Part shown: positions 36,120 to 44,475 of the stretch, one piece after another
Position numbering within the stretch: position 1 is the stretch's first letter
Layout: each line of letters starts with the position of its first letter
Source of the DNA: Saprospiraceae bacterium
GTDB taxonomy: Bacteria; Bacteroidota; Bacteroidia; Chitinophagales; Saprospiraceae
DNA length: 64,000 nucleotides
Direction: 5' to 3'
Assembly: GCA_041392805.1 (NCBI GenBank)
Contig: JAWKLJ010000001.1
Span: 744,001 to 808,000, forward strand
Program-made: the position numbers and the translations under genes
The notes under the pieces: generated by a model
The model's database searches: none
Told to the model about the DNA's origin: nothing
What the model saw: the letters and a program-made list of their open reading frames with translations, nothing else

Positions 36120-37646
36120 ATGAAGATTCATACTATTTTTCGAATTCTTACCTTGCTAGTAATGACGCACTTACCTTTTCGAGGTGCTACGCAAAGTTTA
36201 AATAAAGCGCAAATACTTGAAGCAGCCCAAGCTTATTTTCGCCCGGGTATAGCCACGCTCCATGCTTTTTTGCAAATCCCAAATGATGGGCATTTTCCCG
36301 AACAAATAGATCAGAATGTCAATTGGTGCCTGGCAGCCTTCAAGGAGCGGCAGTTTGACGTCCAGGTCTTAGCCACCGCTGGGGCGCCCTTGGTTTTTGC
36401 CGAAAAGGTCTATCATCCCGGTGCCAAGAGCCTGCTCTTTTACTTGCAGATCGATGGCCAACCAGTAGACAGCAGTAAATGGTTCCAGGAAAGCCCCTTC
36501 CAGCCAGCTTTAAAGCGGCTAAATGAGCAAGGAGAGTGGGAGATCATGGACTGGTCAGCGATCGAGAAGGATTTCGATCCAGATTGGCGGATTTTTGCCC
36601 GTTCTGCCTCCGACTCCAAGGGGCCAGCCGTAGCCTTTATGACGGCCTTGGACATCATCAGGGAAAAGGGGATTATCCCGGCCTATAACATCAAAGTGAT
36701 TATGGATTTTCAGGAAGAACTTGGTTCCCCTGATCTACCGGCAGCAGTGGTAAAATACCGGGATTTGTTGGACGCCGAAATGCTTTTGATCATGGATGGG
36801 ACGCGACATGTTTCCAATCTGCCTACCCTTACCTTTGGCGCCAGGGGCATTGCTACCGTTACGATAAAGGTATTTGGTGCACGCGGCGATCTGCATAGCG
36901 GCCAATACGGCAATTTTGCACCTAATCCCGTTTTTAAATTATCTAAGCTGATTGCGGGGATGAAAGACGACGAGGGTCGAGTCATTATTCCGGGGTTTTA
37001 TGATGGCATTCATCTTAGTGACAAGGAAAAACGCATGCTCAATGATATTCCAGAGGATGTGGCAGAGATCAAACAAACCCTAGGAATCGCTGAAGCTGAT
37101 CAGGTCGGGGCGACTTACCAGGAGGCGCTGCAATACCCGTCCTTGAACATCAGAGGGCTCCGGGCCGCCTGGGTGGGCAAGGAAGTTCGCACCCTTATCC
37201 CTGCCGAAGCCATTGCCGAAATAGATATGCGCCTGGTCCCTGAATCTGACGGACAACGACTTGTCGACCTCATTAAGCAATATGTCGTGGACCAAGGATA
37301 CCATTTGGTAAACGGAGAGCCTACCGACGAGGAACGCTCACAATATGCCAAACTGGCCAGTCTAACTTATCGCCTCGGCTCCAAGCCCTTCCGGACCGAC
37401 CTGGATTCTCCTATCGGAGAATGGCTCAGTAGTGCCATGACGCGTACCTTTGGTGATCGTTTTGTAAAAATGCGAACCACTGGAGGGTCCCAACCGATGG
37501 CTCCTTTCATTTCTACCTTAGATATTCCTGCGGTCTCTGTCCGCATTCCTAATCCAGACAATAGTATTCATGCCCCAAATGAGAATTTGCGCTTGGGGAA
37601 TTTCCTGGAAGGCATTCAGATGTGCCTGGGGGTGTTGACCGAGTGA
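36120..37646 (+). CDS. Exported M20-family peptidase-like protein with altered metal site
   Basis: The protein has 508 residues from ATG 36120 (signal peptide IFRILTLLVMTHLPFRGATQ; the TTG at 36114 is rejected). The M20/ArgE/DapE fold is clear: SASDSKGPAVAFMTALDII (bridging Asp), MDFQEELGSPDLP (catalytic Glu and metal Glu), MDGTRHVSNLPTLTFGARG, dimerisation-domain RGDLHSGQYGNFAPNP, and IHAPNENLRL near the C-terminus (last metal His). The first metal motif, normally FYGHYDVQPV, reads FYLQIDGQPV: the ligand His is Gln110, while Asp112 is kept. The protein may bind one metal, work by a changed mechanism or be inactive. It is convergent with the nuclease gene across a nested palindrome. Confidence 0.88.
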   Translation: MKIHTIFRILTLLVMTHLPFRGATQSLNKAQILEAAQAYFRPGIATLHAFLQIPNDGHFPEQIDQNVNWCLAAFKERQFDVQVLATAGAPLVFAEKVYHPGAKSLLFYLQIDGQPVDSSKWFQESPFQPALKRLNEQGEWEIMDWSAIEKDFDPDWRIFARSASDSKGPAVAFMTALDIIREKGIIPAYNIKVIMDFQEELGSPDLPAAVVKYRDLLDAEMLLIMDGTRHVSNLPTLTFGARGIATVTIKVFGARGDLHSGQYGNFAPNPVFKLSKLIAGMKDDEGRVIIPGFYDGIHLSDKEKRMLNDIPEDVAEIKQTLGIAEADQVGATYQEALQYPSLNIRGLRAAWVGKEVRTLIPAEAIAEIDMRLVPESDGQRLVDLIKQYVVDQGYHLVNGEPTDEERSQYAKLASLTYRLGSKPFRTDLDSPIGEWLSSAMTRTFGDRFVKMRTTGGSQPMAPFISTLDIPAVSVRIPNPDNSIHAPNENLRLGNFLEGIQMCLGVLTE

Positions 37647-37650
37647 GTTG

Positions 37651-37878
37651 CTGGCACCTCAGGGGCTGACTAAGCTTAGTCCTCCTTAGAGCATGTTTGG
37701 AGGTCACCTTTTGGGCCTAAAACTATCCCTTTTTCGCTGATACTTCGTTACTTTTTTCGTCCGTACCGAAGGGTATGAACTTCAAAAAGTGCCTAGTCTC
37801 AGCGATAAATTGACAATTTTTGCCTCCAAAAGCGACCTCCAAACATGCTCTTAGGTTAGTCAGCCCCTGAGGTGCCAG
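37651..37878. repeat. Nested palindromic element between converging genes
   Basis: Outer arms 37651-37673 and 37856-37878 are perfect 23-bp inverted repeats (core GGCACCTCAGGGGCTGAC). Inside are perfect 18-bp arms AGAGCATGTTTGGAGGTC (37688-37705) and GACCTCCAAACATGCTCT (37834-37851), then ~128 bp. It starts 5 bp after the peptidase stop and ends 14 bp before the nuclease stop. A likely reading is a terminator hairpin split by insertion of a small inverted-repeat element. Confidence 0.8.
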
Positions 37879-37891
37879 CCCCGAGCTAAAC

Positions 37892-39151
37892 TTATTGCTT
37901 AGGCACTTCCAGCGAAATATCCTCCTCCCGACCAACATTCATTGTAGGCGTACCATTAAAATCATCGACCTTCCCAAAAAAGCAGACAGACTTATCAGCC
38001 AAGACCTCATCCGCCTTATAGGAAAAGTTTGGCAAATCCTGCTTTCGAATAAATACAGAAAAAATCTGGTTCGGGAATTGTTTATCGATATTCAGCCATA
38101 AATTGCCCGTGCGGCTATAACGGGTGCTGACCACCTGGCCACACACGTGGATCTCCTCCCCTGTGCCTTGGTATCGCTTGGCTTGTACGGTATTAAAATG
38201 ATTGCGTGTGAGGGTGGGTGCAGAAATCGGATCGGCATCCCCTTTAGCGATATCAGGCAGCCAGTCTTTTTTGTTTAATTTGGACTCGATCTCTTCTTCG
38301 ATGTTATCGGGGAGAGCATTAAAAAAATTGAGCCCCGTTAAAGCCTCCACTTCGTTGATGCTCACAGCAAAGGTTGACAATGGATTGGCATTTTTTTGAT
38401 TGGGCATGATAAAGCCAATTCCCCGCTTATTTTTCAGATCAAGTGCCACTTTAAAATACCTTTTGGGAATTGTCACCTTATTGATACTTCGTTCGATTTT
38501 TGGGAGCCCCTCCTCCAATACAGGTCCTGTCACCACAAAAAGCTGCACATCAGGGTGGTCAAAAATGTAGCCACGCAGGCTGGTTTCGAGATCAGCCCAG
38601 CTTTCGCGATTGAATTCAGGGACCTGTGGAGACATATTGGAATAAAAATAAGACTCCGATAAGGCCTGTTGGTTCCAGCGGAAGTCAGCAGAGGGTGCAA
38701 GGTGGCCTCGGTCATAGCCATATCCGTCATACTTATAGCTGCTGTCCGGCTGGAGGTATTTCAAGAAGTAATCCGCCTCTACGGCACTACCAGTGGAGAC
38801 CTTGGGATCAGGTCGAAAATCGTTGGATCGAAATACCTCTCCATCGATGATATCCGGGAGGATAATATGGGCGACCCAGCGGGCCTGTTCGTGCGCTTCA
38901 TCATAGGACAAGGCCATGGCCGAATGCAGAATATAGTCATTGGATGGTAAACCGATATCGCGTAGGTCACGTTGTATCCGCTGCAATTTCAGGGTTTCCA
39001 TTCGGGATTGCAGCAATTGCTTCTGACCATCAAGCCGCTGAATATCCACTTCTACATCAAGGATCAACTGGTCAAGGTTTTGCGCCTGCAACAAGAAAGG
39101 CAAGAAGAGTAGGAAGCCAAAATAGCATCCCTTCATTGGTTTTTTTTTCAT
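37892..39151 (-). CDS. Exported DNA/RNA non-specific endonuclease (NUC1 family)
   Basis: The protein has 419 residues from ATG 39151, which starts a signal peptide (KGCYFGFLLFLPFLLQAQ); the frame open to 39298 would bury it. A short coiled coil (about 26-65) precedes the beta-beta-alpha-metal nuclease domain: DRGHLAPSADF (148-158, catalytic His150), NMSPQVPEFNRESW with metal-binding Asn181, and KVTIPKRYFKVALDLKNKRGIG. After about residue 310 there is an extra ~105-residue C-terminal domain (EEIHVCGQVVSTRYSRTGNL, KSVCFFGKVDDFNGTPTMNV) with the look of an OB-fold, perhaps for nucleic-acid binding. It is probably periplasmic or secreted, for nutrient DNA use or defence. Confidence 0.92.
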   Translation of the reverse strand: MKKKPMKGCYFGFLLFLPFLLQAQNLDQLILDVEVDIQRLDGQKQLLQSRMETLKLQRIQRDLRDIGLPSNDYILHSAMALSYDEAHEQARWVAHIILPDIIDGEVFRSNDFRPDPKVSTGSAVEADYFLKYLQPDSSYKYDGYGYDRGHLAPSADFRWNQQALSESYFYSNMSPQVPEFNRESWADLETSLRGYIFDHPDVQLFVVTGPVLEEGLPKIERSINKVTIPKRYFKVALDLKNKRGIGFIMPNQKNANPLSTFAVSINEVEALTGLNFFNALPDNIEEEIESKLNKKDWLPDIAKGDADPISAPTLTRNHFNTVQAKRYQGTGEEIHVCGQVVSTRYSRTGNLWLNIDKQFPNQIFSVFIRKQDLPNFSYKADEVLADKSVCFFGKVDDFNGTPTMNVGREEDISLEVPKQ

Positions 39152-40130
39152 ATTCGTGTTAAAATTATAATCGGTTTTCAAATCAATGCGCCTTATCTCC
39201 TGACATAACTGAACTGGTTTCAATTTATTGCCATTCGCTACCGTTTTTTGTTCGCCATTTTGAAAAGGGCTTTTTACACCTTTTCCACCGAGGGTCAATC
39301 CAGATGGGATTGGGTTGGGATTTCAATGGCAATTTCAAATTCAATGGCAATGGCAATGGCAATGGCAATGGCGCTTTCAATGGCAATGGCAATATCAAAT
39401 TCAATGGCAATGACAATATCAAATTCAATGGCAATGGCAATATCAAATTCAATGGCAATGGCAATGGCAAATTCAATGGCAATGGCGATGGCGCTTTCAA
39501 TGGCAATTTCAATGACAATGGCAATGGCAATGGCGCTTTCAATGGCAATGGCAATGGCAATATCAAATTCAATGGCAATGGCAATATCAAATTCAATGGC
39601 GATGGCAATGTCTCTTGTGTCGCTGCGCCGCCACATCAACCTACAACTCTCCCTCGCCAGACCCCCGCAAAAAACCTCCATTGCCTCTTTCCCTGCAATA
39701 ACTCCGCGTCCAAAAAAAAAACCGCTGCTACGGGCTTTTTACGCCTTTTCTACCGAGGGTCAATCCCGATGGGATTGGGTGGGCTGGGGGGATTTCAATG
39801 GCAATGGCTGGGGTTTGCCCCAACCCTCCAATAAAGTCTCGACACATCTTATATGATCTTATATTCCTTATATGGTTCAAAGCTAGGCCCAAGCCAAACC
39901 TCCATTATCTCCCCCCCTCCAATAACTCCACGTCCAAAAAAACGCTTTCGACTTATCAACCTTACAACTTACAACCTCCCAAAAACCACTTTCCATTCAA
40001 AAATCACCACCTACCATCCCCAAACTACCCATTACCCTCTAGCCCTTCTATTCTACGGCAATTACCCTGAATTTGCTGATAAATCAAGCCGAAAGGCCAA
40101 TATCTACAGCCAAAACACAAAACCCACAGC
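39152..40130. other. 979-bp spacer dominated by the hexamer-array element
   Basis: 39152-39260 is the presumed upstream region of the nuclease gene; 39262-39945 is the repeat element; 39946-40130 is A/C-rich leader of the kinase gene. Long open frames exist in all directions through the array, but only because its repeat unit contains no stop codon. Confidence 0.75.
39262..39945 (+). repeat. Hexamer-array element, copy 3 (largest)
   Basis: A ~50-bp motif (GGGCTTTTTAC…CGAGGGTCAATCC…) at 39267 recurs at 39732 as a direct repeat. Between them is a ~300-bp array (39318-39612) of the hexamer GGCAAT, interspersed with ATCAAATTC and GCTTTC variants, and a degenerate core (39613-39715). After the second motif come a short array (39795-39808) and the full core (39811-39943). 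That core matches the reverse complement of 16004-16139 almost perfectly, and its end resembles the tandem units at 1433-1587. Confidence 0.9.
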
Positions 40131-41012
40131 ATGTTAAATCTAAAAAACAAACGAACGAACACATCCCACCCTCAGCCTTTAGTATACCATAAAACCAAAT
40201 TTTTCAACCCACGTATCCTAGGATTTTCCTGGGTAACCCCAAAAAGCAGTTTTGTATTAGTCTTATTTCTCGTAGTATGGTTCTTTGCACAAAAAGAACT
40301 GCTTACCTCAGGGGAAGGCGGGCTGCTAATTAGCTTTGCCTTTCCCTTCCTTCTTTTTACTTTTTTATTATTCAAGTTCTATTTCAGCTTTAAAGCAGAA
40401 CAGGCCAAAGTCATTGAAGATTTGCGAATCAAACTTTCTGCTGACTTGCATGATGACGTTGGTGCCATTTTATCTGGATTGGCTATGCAGGCAGAAATAC
40501 TGGAATGCTTTGTCGCACCTGCCCAAAAAGAAAATGTACTACACCTTGCTGAAATGAGTAGGCACGCCATGGCTCAGATGCGCGACACTGTTTGGGCCTT
40601 AGATGCCAGAAAAGACAATTGGGGAGGTCTCATCGATCGCTTACACGATCACGCAGCTGAAATTCTTGAACCCAGGCAAATTGCCTTTTCTATCAAAATC
40701 GAGGGCATCAACCGCCAAAAAAACCTCGCAGCAGACATCCGGCAACACCTTTACCTCATCGGAAAAGAAGCCATCACCAACGCCGCTAAACATTCTAATG
40801 CAGACCAATTGAGTATCCTGCTCCGGCAAAAAGACGACCTACTGGAAATGTTCATCCAAGATAATGGTCAGCTGGATGAAAATCAAAGTCTAAAAACTTC
40901 CGGTCTAGGTTTATCCAATATAACCCACCGAGCCCAGCAAATTGGCGCTAAACTCAGCATTAGCCAACACAATGGATTTGGGATTTCGCTGTGCATACGG
41001 GCTTTGGCATAA
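40131..41012 (+). CDS. NarX/DesK-type sensor histidine kinase, orphan
   Basis: This 293-residue inner-membrane kinase has two helices (SSFVLVLFLVVWFFAQKELL, LLISFAFPFLLFTFLLFKFYF), a HisKA_3 domain with LSADLHDDVGAILSGL (phosphoacceptor His107) and a HATPase domain (LYLIGKEAITNAAKHSNADQ, TSGLGLSNITHRAQQIGAKL). No sensor domain is present. Such kinases normally pair with a NarL/LuxR response regulator, but none is adjacent. A hairpin with a T-tract follows 43 bp after the stop, so the gene appears to be monocistronic. Confidence 0.92.
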   Translation: MLNLKNKRTNTSHPQPLVYHKTKFFNPRILGFSWVTPKSSFVLVLFLVVWFFAQKELLTSGEGGLLISFAFPFLLFTFLLFKFYFSFKAEQAKVIEDLRIKLSADLHDDVGAILSGLAMQAEILECFVAPAQKENVLHLAEMSRHAMAQMRDTVWALDARKDNWGGLIDRLHDHAAEILEPRQIAFSIKIEGINRQKNLAADIRQHLYLIGKEAITNAAKHSNADQLSILLRQKDDLLEMFIQDNGQLDENQSLKTSGLGLSNITHRAQQIGAKLSISQHNGFGISLCIRALA

Positions 41013-41054
41013 AATAACCCAGCATGATTATTATTTCACTTTATTTGGTGTTGG

Positions 41055-41085
41055 CCGGCTCGATGAAATGGATCGAGTCGGTTTT
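41055..41085 (+). terminator. Rho-independent-type terminator after the kinase
   Basis: CCGGCTCGAT (41055-41064) pairs with ATCGAGTCGG (41072-41081) with one G-T pair, around a 7-nt loop, and is followed by TTTTATT. Confidence 0.65.
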
Positions 41086-41236
41086 ATTGCCGAATACCAT
41101 ACAAATCTTACCCATTACTTGATCTAAATTACTCATCACTCAAGTTGAATTTTTTTCAAAAAAAAAAGGACAATTTGAATTCAAAACACACCATTAAGCA
41201 GAAACACTTGTTTCTAACATCCAAAAAATCAAAATC

Positions 41237-41452
41237 ATGTTTTTTATTATTATCATCTTTTTTTCCATTTGCTGGACCATCAATTACCTGAAATTTCGCA
41301 GCGAAATAGCTTCTTTAAAAGAGAACCCTGAAGCAAAGATCATCCCTTTATCCAGCCACAACTTATACCCAAAAAAACCTGCGTCCAGCTCCAAAAACAT
41401 TTTCCAAATGGAGCAGCAAACAAAAAGGGGCTCCCTGGTAAAAGCACAATAA
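41237..41452 (+). CDS. Small membrane protein, hypothetical
   Basis: 71 residues: one N-terminal membrane helix (MFFIIIIFFSICWTINYL) then a polar, lysine/serine-rich tail. It begins with ATG in an A-rich context and ends 35 bp before the acetyltransferase gene on the same strand. No family is recognised. Its spacing and strand suggest it belongs to the following two-gene cassette; it could also be a chance frame in AT-rich DNA. Confidence 0.45.
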   Translation: MFFIIIIFFSICWTINYLKFRSEIASLKENPEAKIIPLSSHNLYPKKPASSSKNIFQMEQQTKRGSLVKAQ

Positions 41453-41487
41453 ATAAAAAAACCATAAACCTATAACCCAAACTAAAC

Positions 41488-42243
41488 ATGAAAAAGAATA
41501 AAATCAAAGTAAGTATCGTAAGCAATGAATTAAGCCCAGCAGTGAAAGAAGAAATGTGGGATGTGTACAGTAAATATTACGACTACAGCAAAGCCTATTT
41601 TATGGAAAGAATGGAGAAAAACAACTTCTTCTCTCTTTATACTGTCGAAGGTAAGATCGTCGGCTTTACCGGATTGCGTATTAACCGTACCACCATCAAT
41701 GGTAAGAAAAGATTGTTGATCTATTTTGGTCAAACCATCATTGATTCGAATTATAGAGGGAAGTCATTGATCCCTACAACTGGTGCCAAACTTTGTCTGA
41801 AGTATCTGCCGGAAATACTAAGTGCTAAAACCTACTTCTGGGCAGACTGCCTTACCTACAAGGCTTATTTGGTTTTTGCGAAAACGCTTGAAAACTATTA
41901 TCCTTCCTATAAAAATGACCAAGTAGATGATGAGAAAGCCGTGGTTGATTATATTGGACAAACCCATTATCCAGATACTTATTGCCCTAAAACAGGAACA
42001 GTCCTCAAAGACAGTGTGGTAGTCACCGACACAACCACCATGCAACTTCCTTTTAAATACCATCAGGATAAGGACATTAATTTCTACACCAAAGCCAATC
42101 CTTTCTTTGAAAAGGGGAATGGACTAATCACCTTGGGGCCTGTCAATTTTGCCAATTTTACGATATTGTTAAAAAGGATGCTACGTAAAACCATTGGATC
42201 AATCCCTCAAAGAGCCCCTCAACCCATTTTTGCGACCACTTAA
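41488..42243 (+). CDS. GNAT-like N-acyltransferase
   Basis: The protein has 251 residues. The central part fits the GNAT fold: FFSLYTVEGKIVGFTGLRIN, then strand LLIYFGQTIIDSNYRGKSLIP, where the acyl-CoA-binding turn is NYRGKSL, and a following helix (TTGAKLCLKYLPEI). A C-terminal ~100 residues (TYCPKTGTVLKDSVVVTDTT, NPFFEKGNGLITLGPVNFAN) is not typical and may define substrate. The protein is soluble and cytoplasmic. It lies 36 bp upstream of the M19-type dipeptidase, suggesting joint action on an amino-acid or peptide substrate. Substrate unknown. Confidence 0.7.
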   Translation: MKKNKIKVSIVSNELSPAVKEEMWDVYSKYYDYSKAYFMERMEKNNFFSLYTVEGKIVGFTGLRINRTTINGKKRLLIYFGQTIIDSNYRGKSLIPTTGAKLCLKYLPEILSAKTYFWADCLTYKAYLVFAKTLENYYPSYKNDQVDDEKAVVDYIGQTHYPDTYCPKTGTVLKDSVVVTDTTTMQLPFKYHQDKDINFYTKANPFFEKGNGLITLGPVNFANFTILLKRMLRKTIGSIPQRAPQPIFATT

Positions 42244-42279
42244 TGTAAAACAATTTAACAAACCATAGCCGCAGACACT

Positions 42280-43971
42280 ATGAAAAACCCCATCTGCGAT
42301 TTACATATTCACGCTGGCCTCAAGGCTTTTGCTGCCCATGGACATCCCGAATTCAATCAAAGGAGTATATGGGAAAAATTTCCCGAAAGAAGCAAAGAAC
42401 TTCAGCAATTGAATCCTGCCCTTAAAGCTGCCATTGCGGATGTAGGTAAAGCCTCGCAGGGACACCTTGATGGCTGTGCCCAAGCGAATGTAAGAGCGCT
42501 CTTTTTGGCTATTTATCCCATCGAACAACAGATGTTTGATATGCAGCCCCAAAAGCCTTTCAAAACATTGTTCAGCCTCGTATTAAAGGGAAAACAACCA
42601 ACATACCTGGGGTCAAGCATATCTGGGATTCCTCCTGAAAAAATAGAAGGTATTCTGGACCGTATGAGGAATGGGAAAGACGTTGGCGTTGATTATTTTC
42701 AGCAATTCTTACAGGAAAGAGCCTATCTTTTGGATCAAACCAGGATTCCCTCTCCTACCACCAAGCAATCTTTTAAAATAGCAAATAACTATGCTGCCTT
42801 TAAACAACAACTGAGCGATGGTAAGACCCTGAGTATTATTCAAACCGTAGAAGGCGGACATGCTTTTGGCCATTACCTTTTCAATTCTACCTTTAAGAAA
42901 CCTTTTGAAGCACTTACTAAAGAAGAGAAAACAACCTTGGAGCAATCCTTTCATCAAAACATATTACGCGTTAAAAGAGAAGTAGATGGCATAGCCGCAC
43001 CCTTTTTTGTAACCTTCTGTCACCACTACAATAACCAATTGGCAGGTCATGCCAGAAGTTTTTCCGGCAAATCCAATCTCCTGAATGGCCTGAGTTGGCC
43101 TAACCTTCCCGGCATGCGGCATTTATTAGACCAAGTGCCAAATATGAGGGAAGGATTTACACCGCTTGGCCGAGCCGTCATTCGGCTCATGCTGGACCGG
43201 CGACAAGGGAAACGAATGCTCATTGACTCCAAACATATGAGCATCGCCTCTCGACAAGAATTTTACCAACTTATCCGACAAATGCGAGAGCAGGATAATG
43301 ATTCTGTACCCATTGTACATAGCCATGGTGCAATCAGTGGCTTGAATACCCTGGAAGAAGCCTCCCATGTAACGGAAAATGAACAACTGGATAAAGGGCA
43401 GTTTTTCAGCCGATGGAGGATCAACCTGACCAATGAGGATATTGTAGAAACATTTGATTCCGATGGGATAATAGGTATCGTCCTACATGAGGGCCGCATG
43501 CCTGGACAGGCTTTTGCCAAGGAGGCTAAAGCTTTAAAGAAGAAGATAAAAAAAGCCAAAGAAGCCTCATTAAAGACGGCACTTACGCAACAATTAAAAG
43601 ATCTATACCTGAAACTAATCTGGTCTAACATCTTCCATATCATAAAAGTCATCAAAGACCAACGAAACGAGAACGGCTGGAAACTACTTGGCTTTGGAAG
43701 TGACTTTGATGGCCTCATCAACCCGCTGGATAGCTATGCCGAAGCAGCCACCTTTGCACAGCTCGGCCCCGATATGATCAGTTATTTCAATGCGGGGAAG
43801 GAAATTCTTTGGGTGGACCATGGCATAACCAAAGCCATCCCACCGGCTGAACTACAAAGTTTATTATTTGGCAAATCCATTGAACGGCGGATGGAGGAGG
43901 TTTTGTTCGAAAATACCGACCACTTTCTTTCTAAATATTTTACAGCGGCGTATTTGACGGAGCAGGGATAA
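42280..43971 (+). CDS. M19 (membrane dipeptidase) family metallohydrolase
   Basis: This 563-residue amidohydrolase-fold enzyme resembles renal dipeptidase, which cleaves dipeptides and related amides. Visible motifs: CDLHIHAGLK (5-14, metal His pair), IQTVEGGHAFGH with the bridging Glu, VPIVHSHGAISGL (metal His), IGIVLHEGR, and GFGSDFDGLINPLDSY (catalytic Asp). It is much longer than typical M19 proteins (about 330-420 residues) owing to inserts, including a lysine-rich coiled coil (LKKKIKKAKEASLKTALTQQ). There is no signal peptide, so it is cytoplasmic. It is co-directional with the GNAT gene. Confidence 0.85.
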   Translation: MKNPICDLHIHAGLKAFAAHGHPEFNQRSIWEKFPERSKELQQLNPALKAAIADVGKASQGHLDGCAQANVRALFLAIYPIEQQMFDMQPQKPFKTLFSLVLKGKQPTYLGSSISGIPPEKIEGILDRMRNGKDVGVDYFQQFLQERAYLLDQTRIPSPTTKQSFKIANNYAAFKQQLSDGKTLSIIQTVEGGHAFGHYLFNSTFKKPFEALTKEEKTTLEQSFHQNILRVKREVDGIAAPFFVTFCHHYNNQLAGHARSFSGKSNLLNGLSWPNLPGMRHLLDQVPNMREGFTPLGRAVIRLMLDRRQGKRMLIDSKHMSIASRQEFYQLIRQMREQDNDSVPIVHSHGAISGLNTLEEASHVTENEQLDKGQFFSRWRINLTNEDIVETFDSDGIIGIVLHEGRMPGQAFAKEAKALKKKIKKAKEASLKTALTQQLKDLYLKLIWSNIFHIIKVIKDQRNENGWKLLGFGSDFDGLINPLDSYAEAATFAQLGPDMISYFNAGKEILWVDHGITKAIPPAELQSLLFGKSIERRMEEVLFENTDHFLSKYFTAAYLTEQG

Positions 43972-44069
43972 GAAATTCGATGGATTACACCTTAGGAGCA
44001 TGTCGTTTGCACCCTGCGCTAGCTTGTTAGTCATCAATTTTTAGAAAAAAAAAACTTTATTCTATTAAA

Positions 44070-44127
44070 TTTCGTTAAATAATGTATATTTACGTTATAA
44101 ACTATAAATATGCGTCATTTAACGAAA
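44070..44127. promoter_or_regulatory. Inverted repeat around the BlaI-like start, putative operator
   Basis: TTTCGTTAAAT (44070-44080) and ATTTAACGAAA (44117-44127) are perfect 11-bp inverted copies spanning the AT-rich promoter region and the ATG at 44110. BlaI/MecI repressors bind dyads in their own promoters, so autoregulation is a reasonable reading. Confidence 0.45.
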
Positions 44128-44475
44128 GCCCAGGAAGAAATAATGCAACTCATTTGGGACATTGGTGAGTGTACCGTCGGTGACCTCCGAAATGAGATTG
44201 AAAAACGAACTGGCAAAAAACCGCCACATAGTACCGTATCAGCCATCGTGTTGGCTTTGGATAAACACGCGTTTTTGACCCACAAAACCTACGGCCGCAC
44301 CTTTGTCTACCAGGCTGCTATGACCCGCGAGCAGTACGGTCGCCGCTCCCTCAAAGACCTCATCACGGATTATTTTGGCGGTTCTCCTAATCGCCTGGTT
44401 GCCCACCTTGCCAAACGGGAAAACCTGGATATCGATGAAGTAACTGATCTCTTGCGTAAACTCGAAGAAGAATGA
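44110..44475 (+). CDS. BlaI/MecI/CopY-family transcriptional repressor
   Basis: This 121-residue winged-helix repressor has MRHLTKAQEEIMQLIWDIGE, typical of the family start, then PPHSTVSAIVLALDKHAFLT (recognition helix) and a C-terminal dimerisation helix. In the known systems the M56 partner cleaves the repressor on signal, releasing the operon. The stop overlaps the M56 gene start by 4 bases (ATGA). Confidence 0.95.
   Translation: MRHLTKAQEEIMQLIWDIGECTVGDLRNEIEKRTGKKPPHSTVSAIVLALDKHAFLTHKTYGRTFVYQAAMTREQYGRRSLKDLITDYFGGSPNRLVAHLAKRENLDIDEVTDLLRKLEEE

Noticed and set aside
39248..39856. Long overlapping open frames on both strands encoding (MA)n, (NG)n, (IA)n or (LP)n repeats
   Set aside because: They exist because the GGCAAT hexamer has no stop codon in any frame; all six directions are open, no start context or domain is present, and the same DNA recurs at non-coding sites.
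39262..39945. CRISPR-like regular repeats
   Set aside because: Units are 6 bp and contiguous, without 25-35-bp spacers of unique sequence, and no cas genes are nearby.
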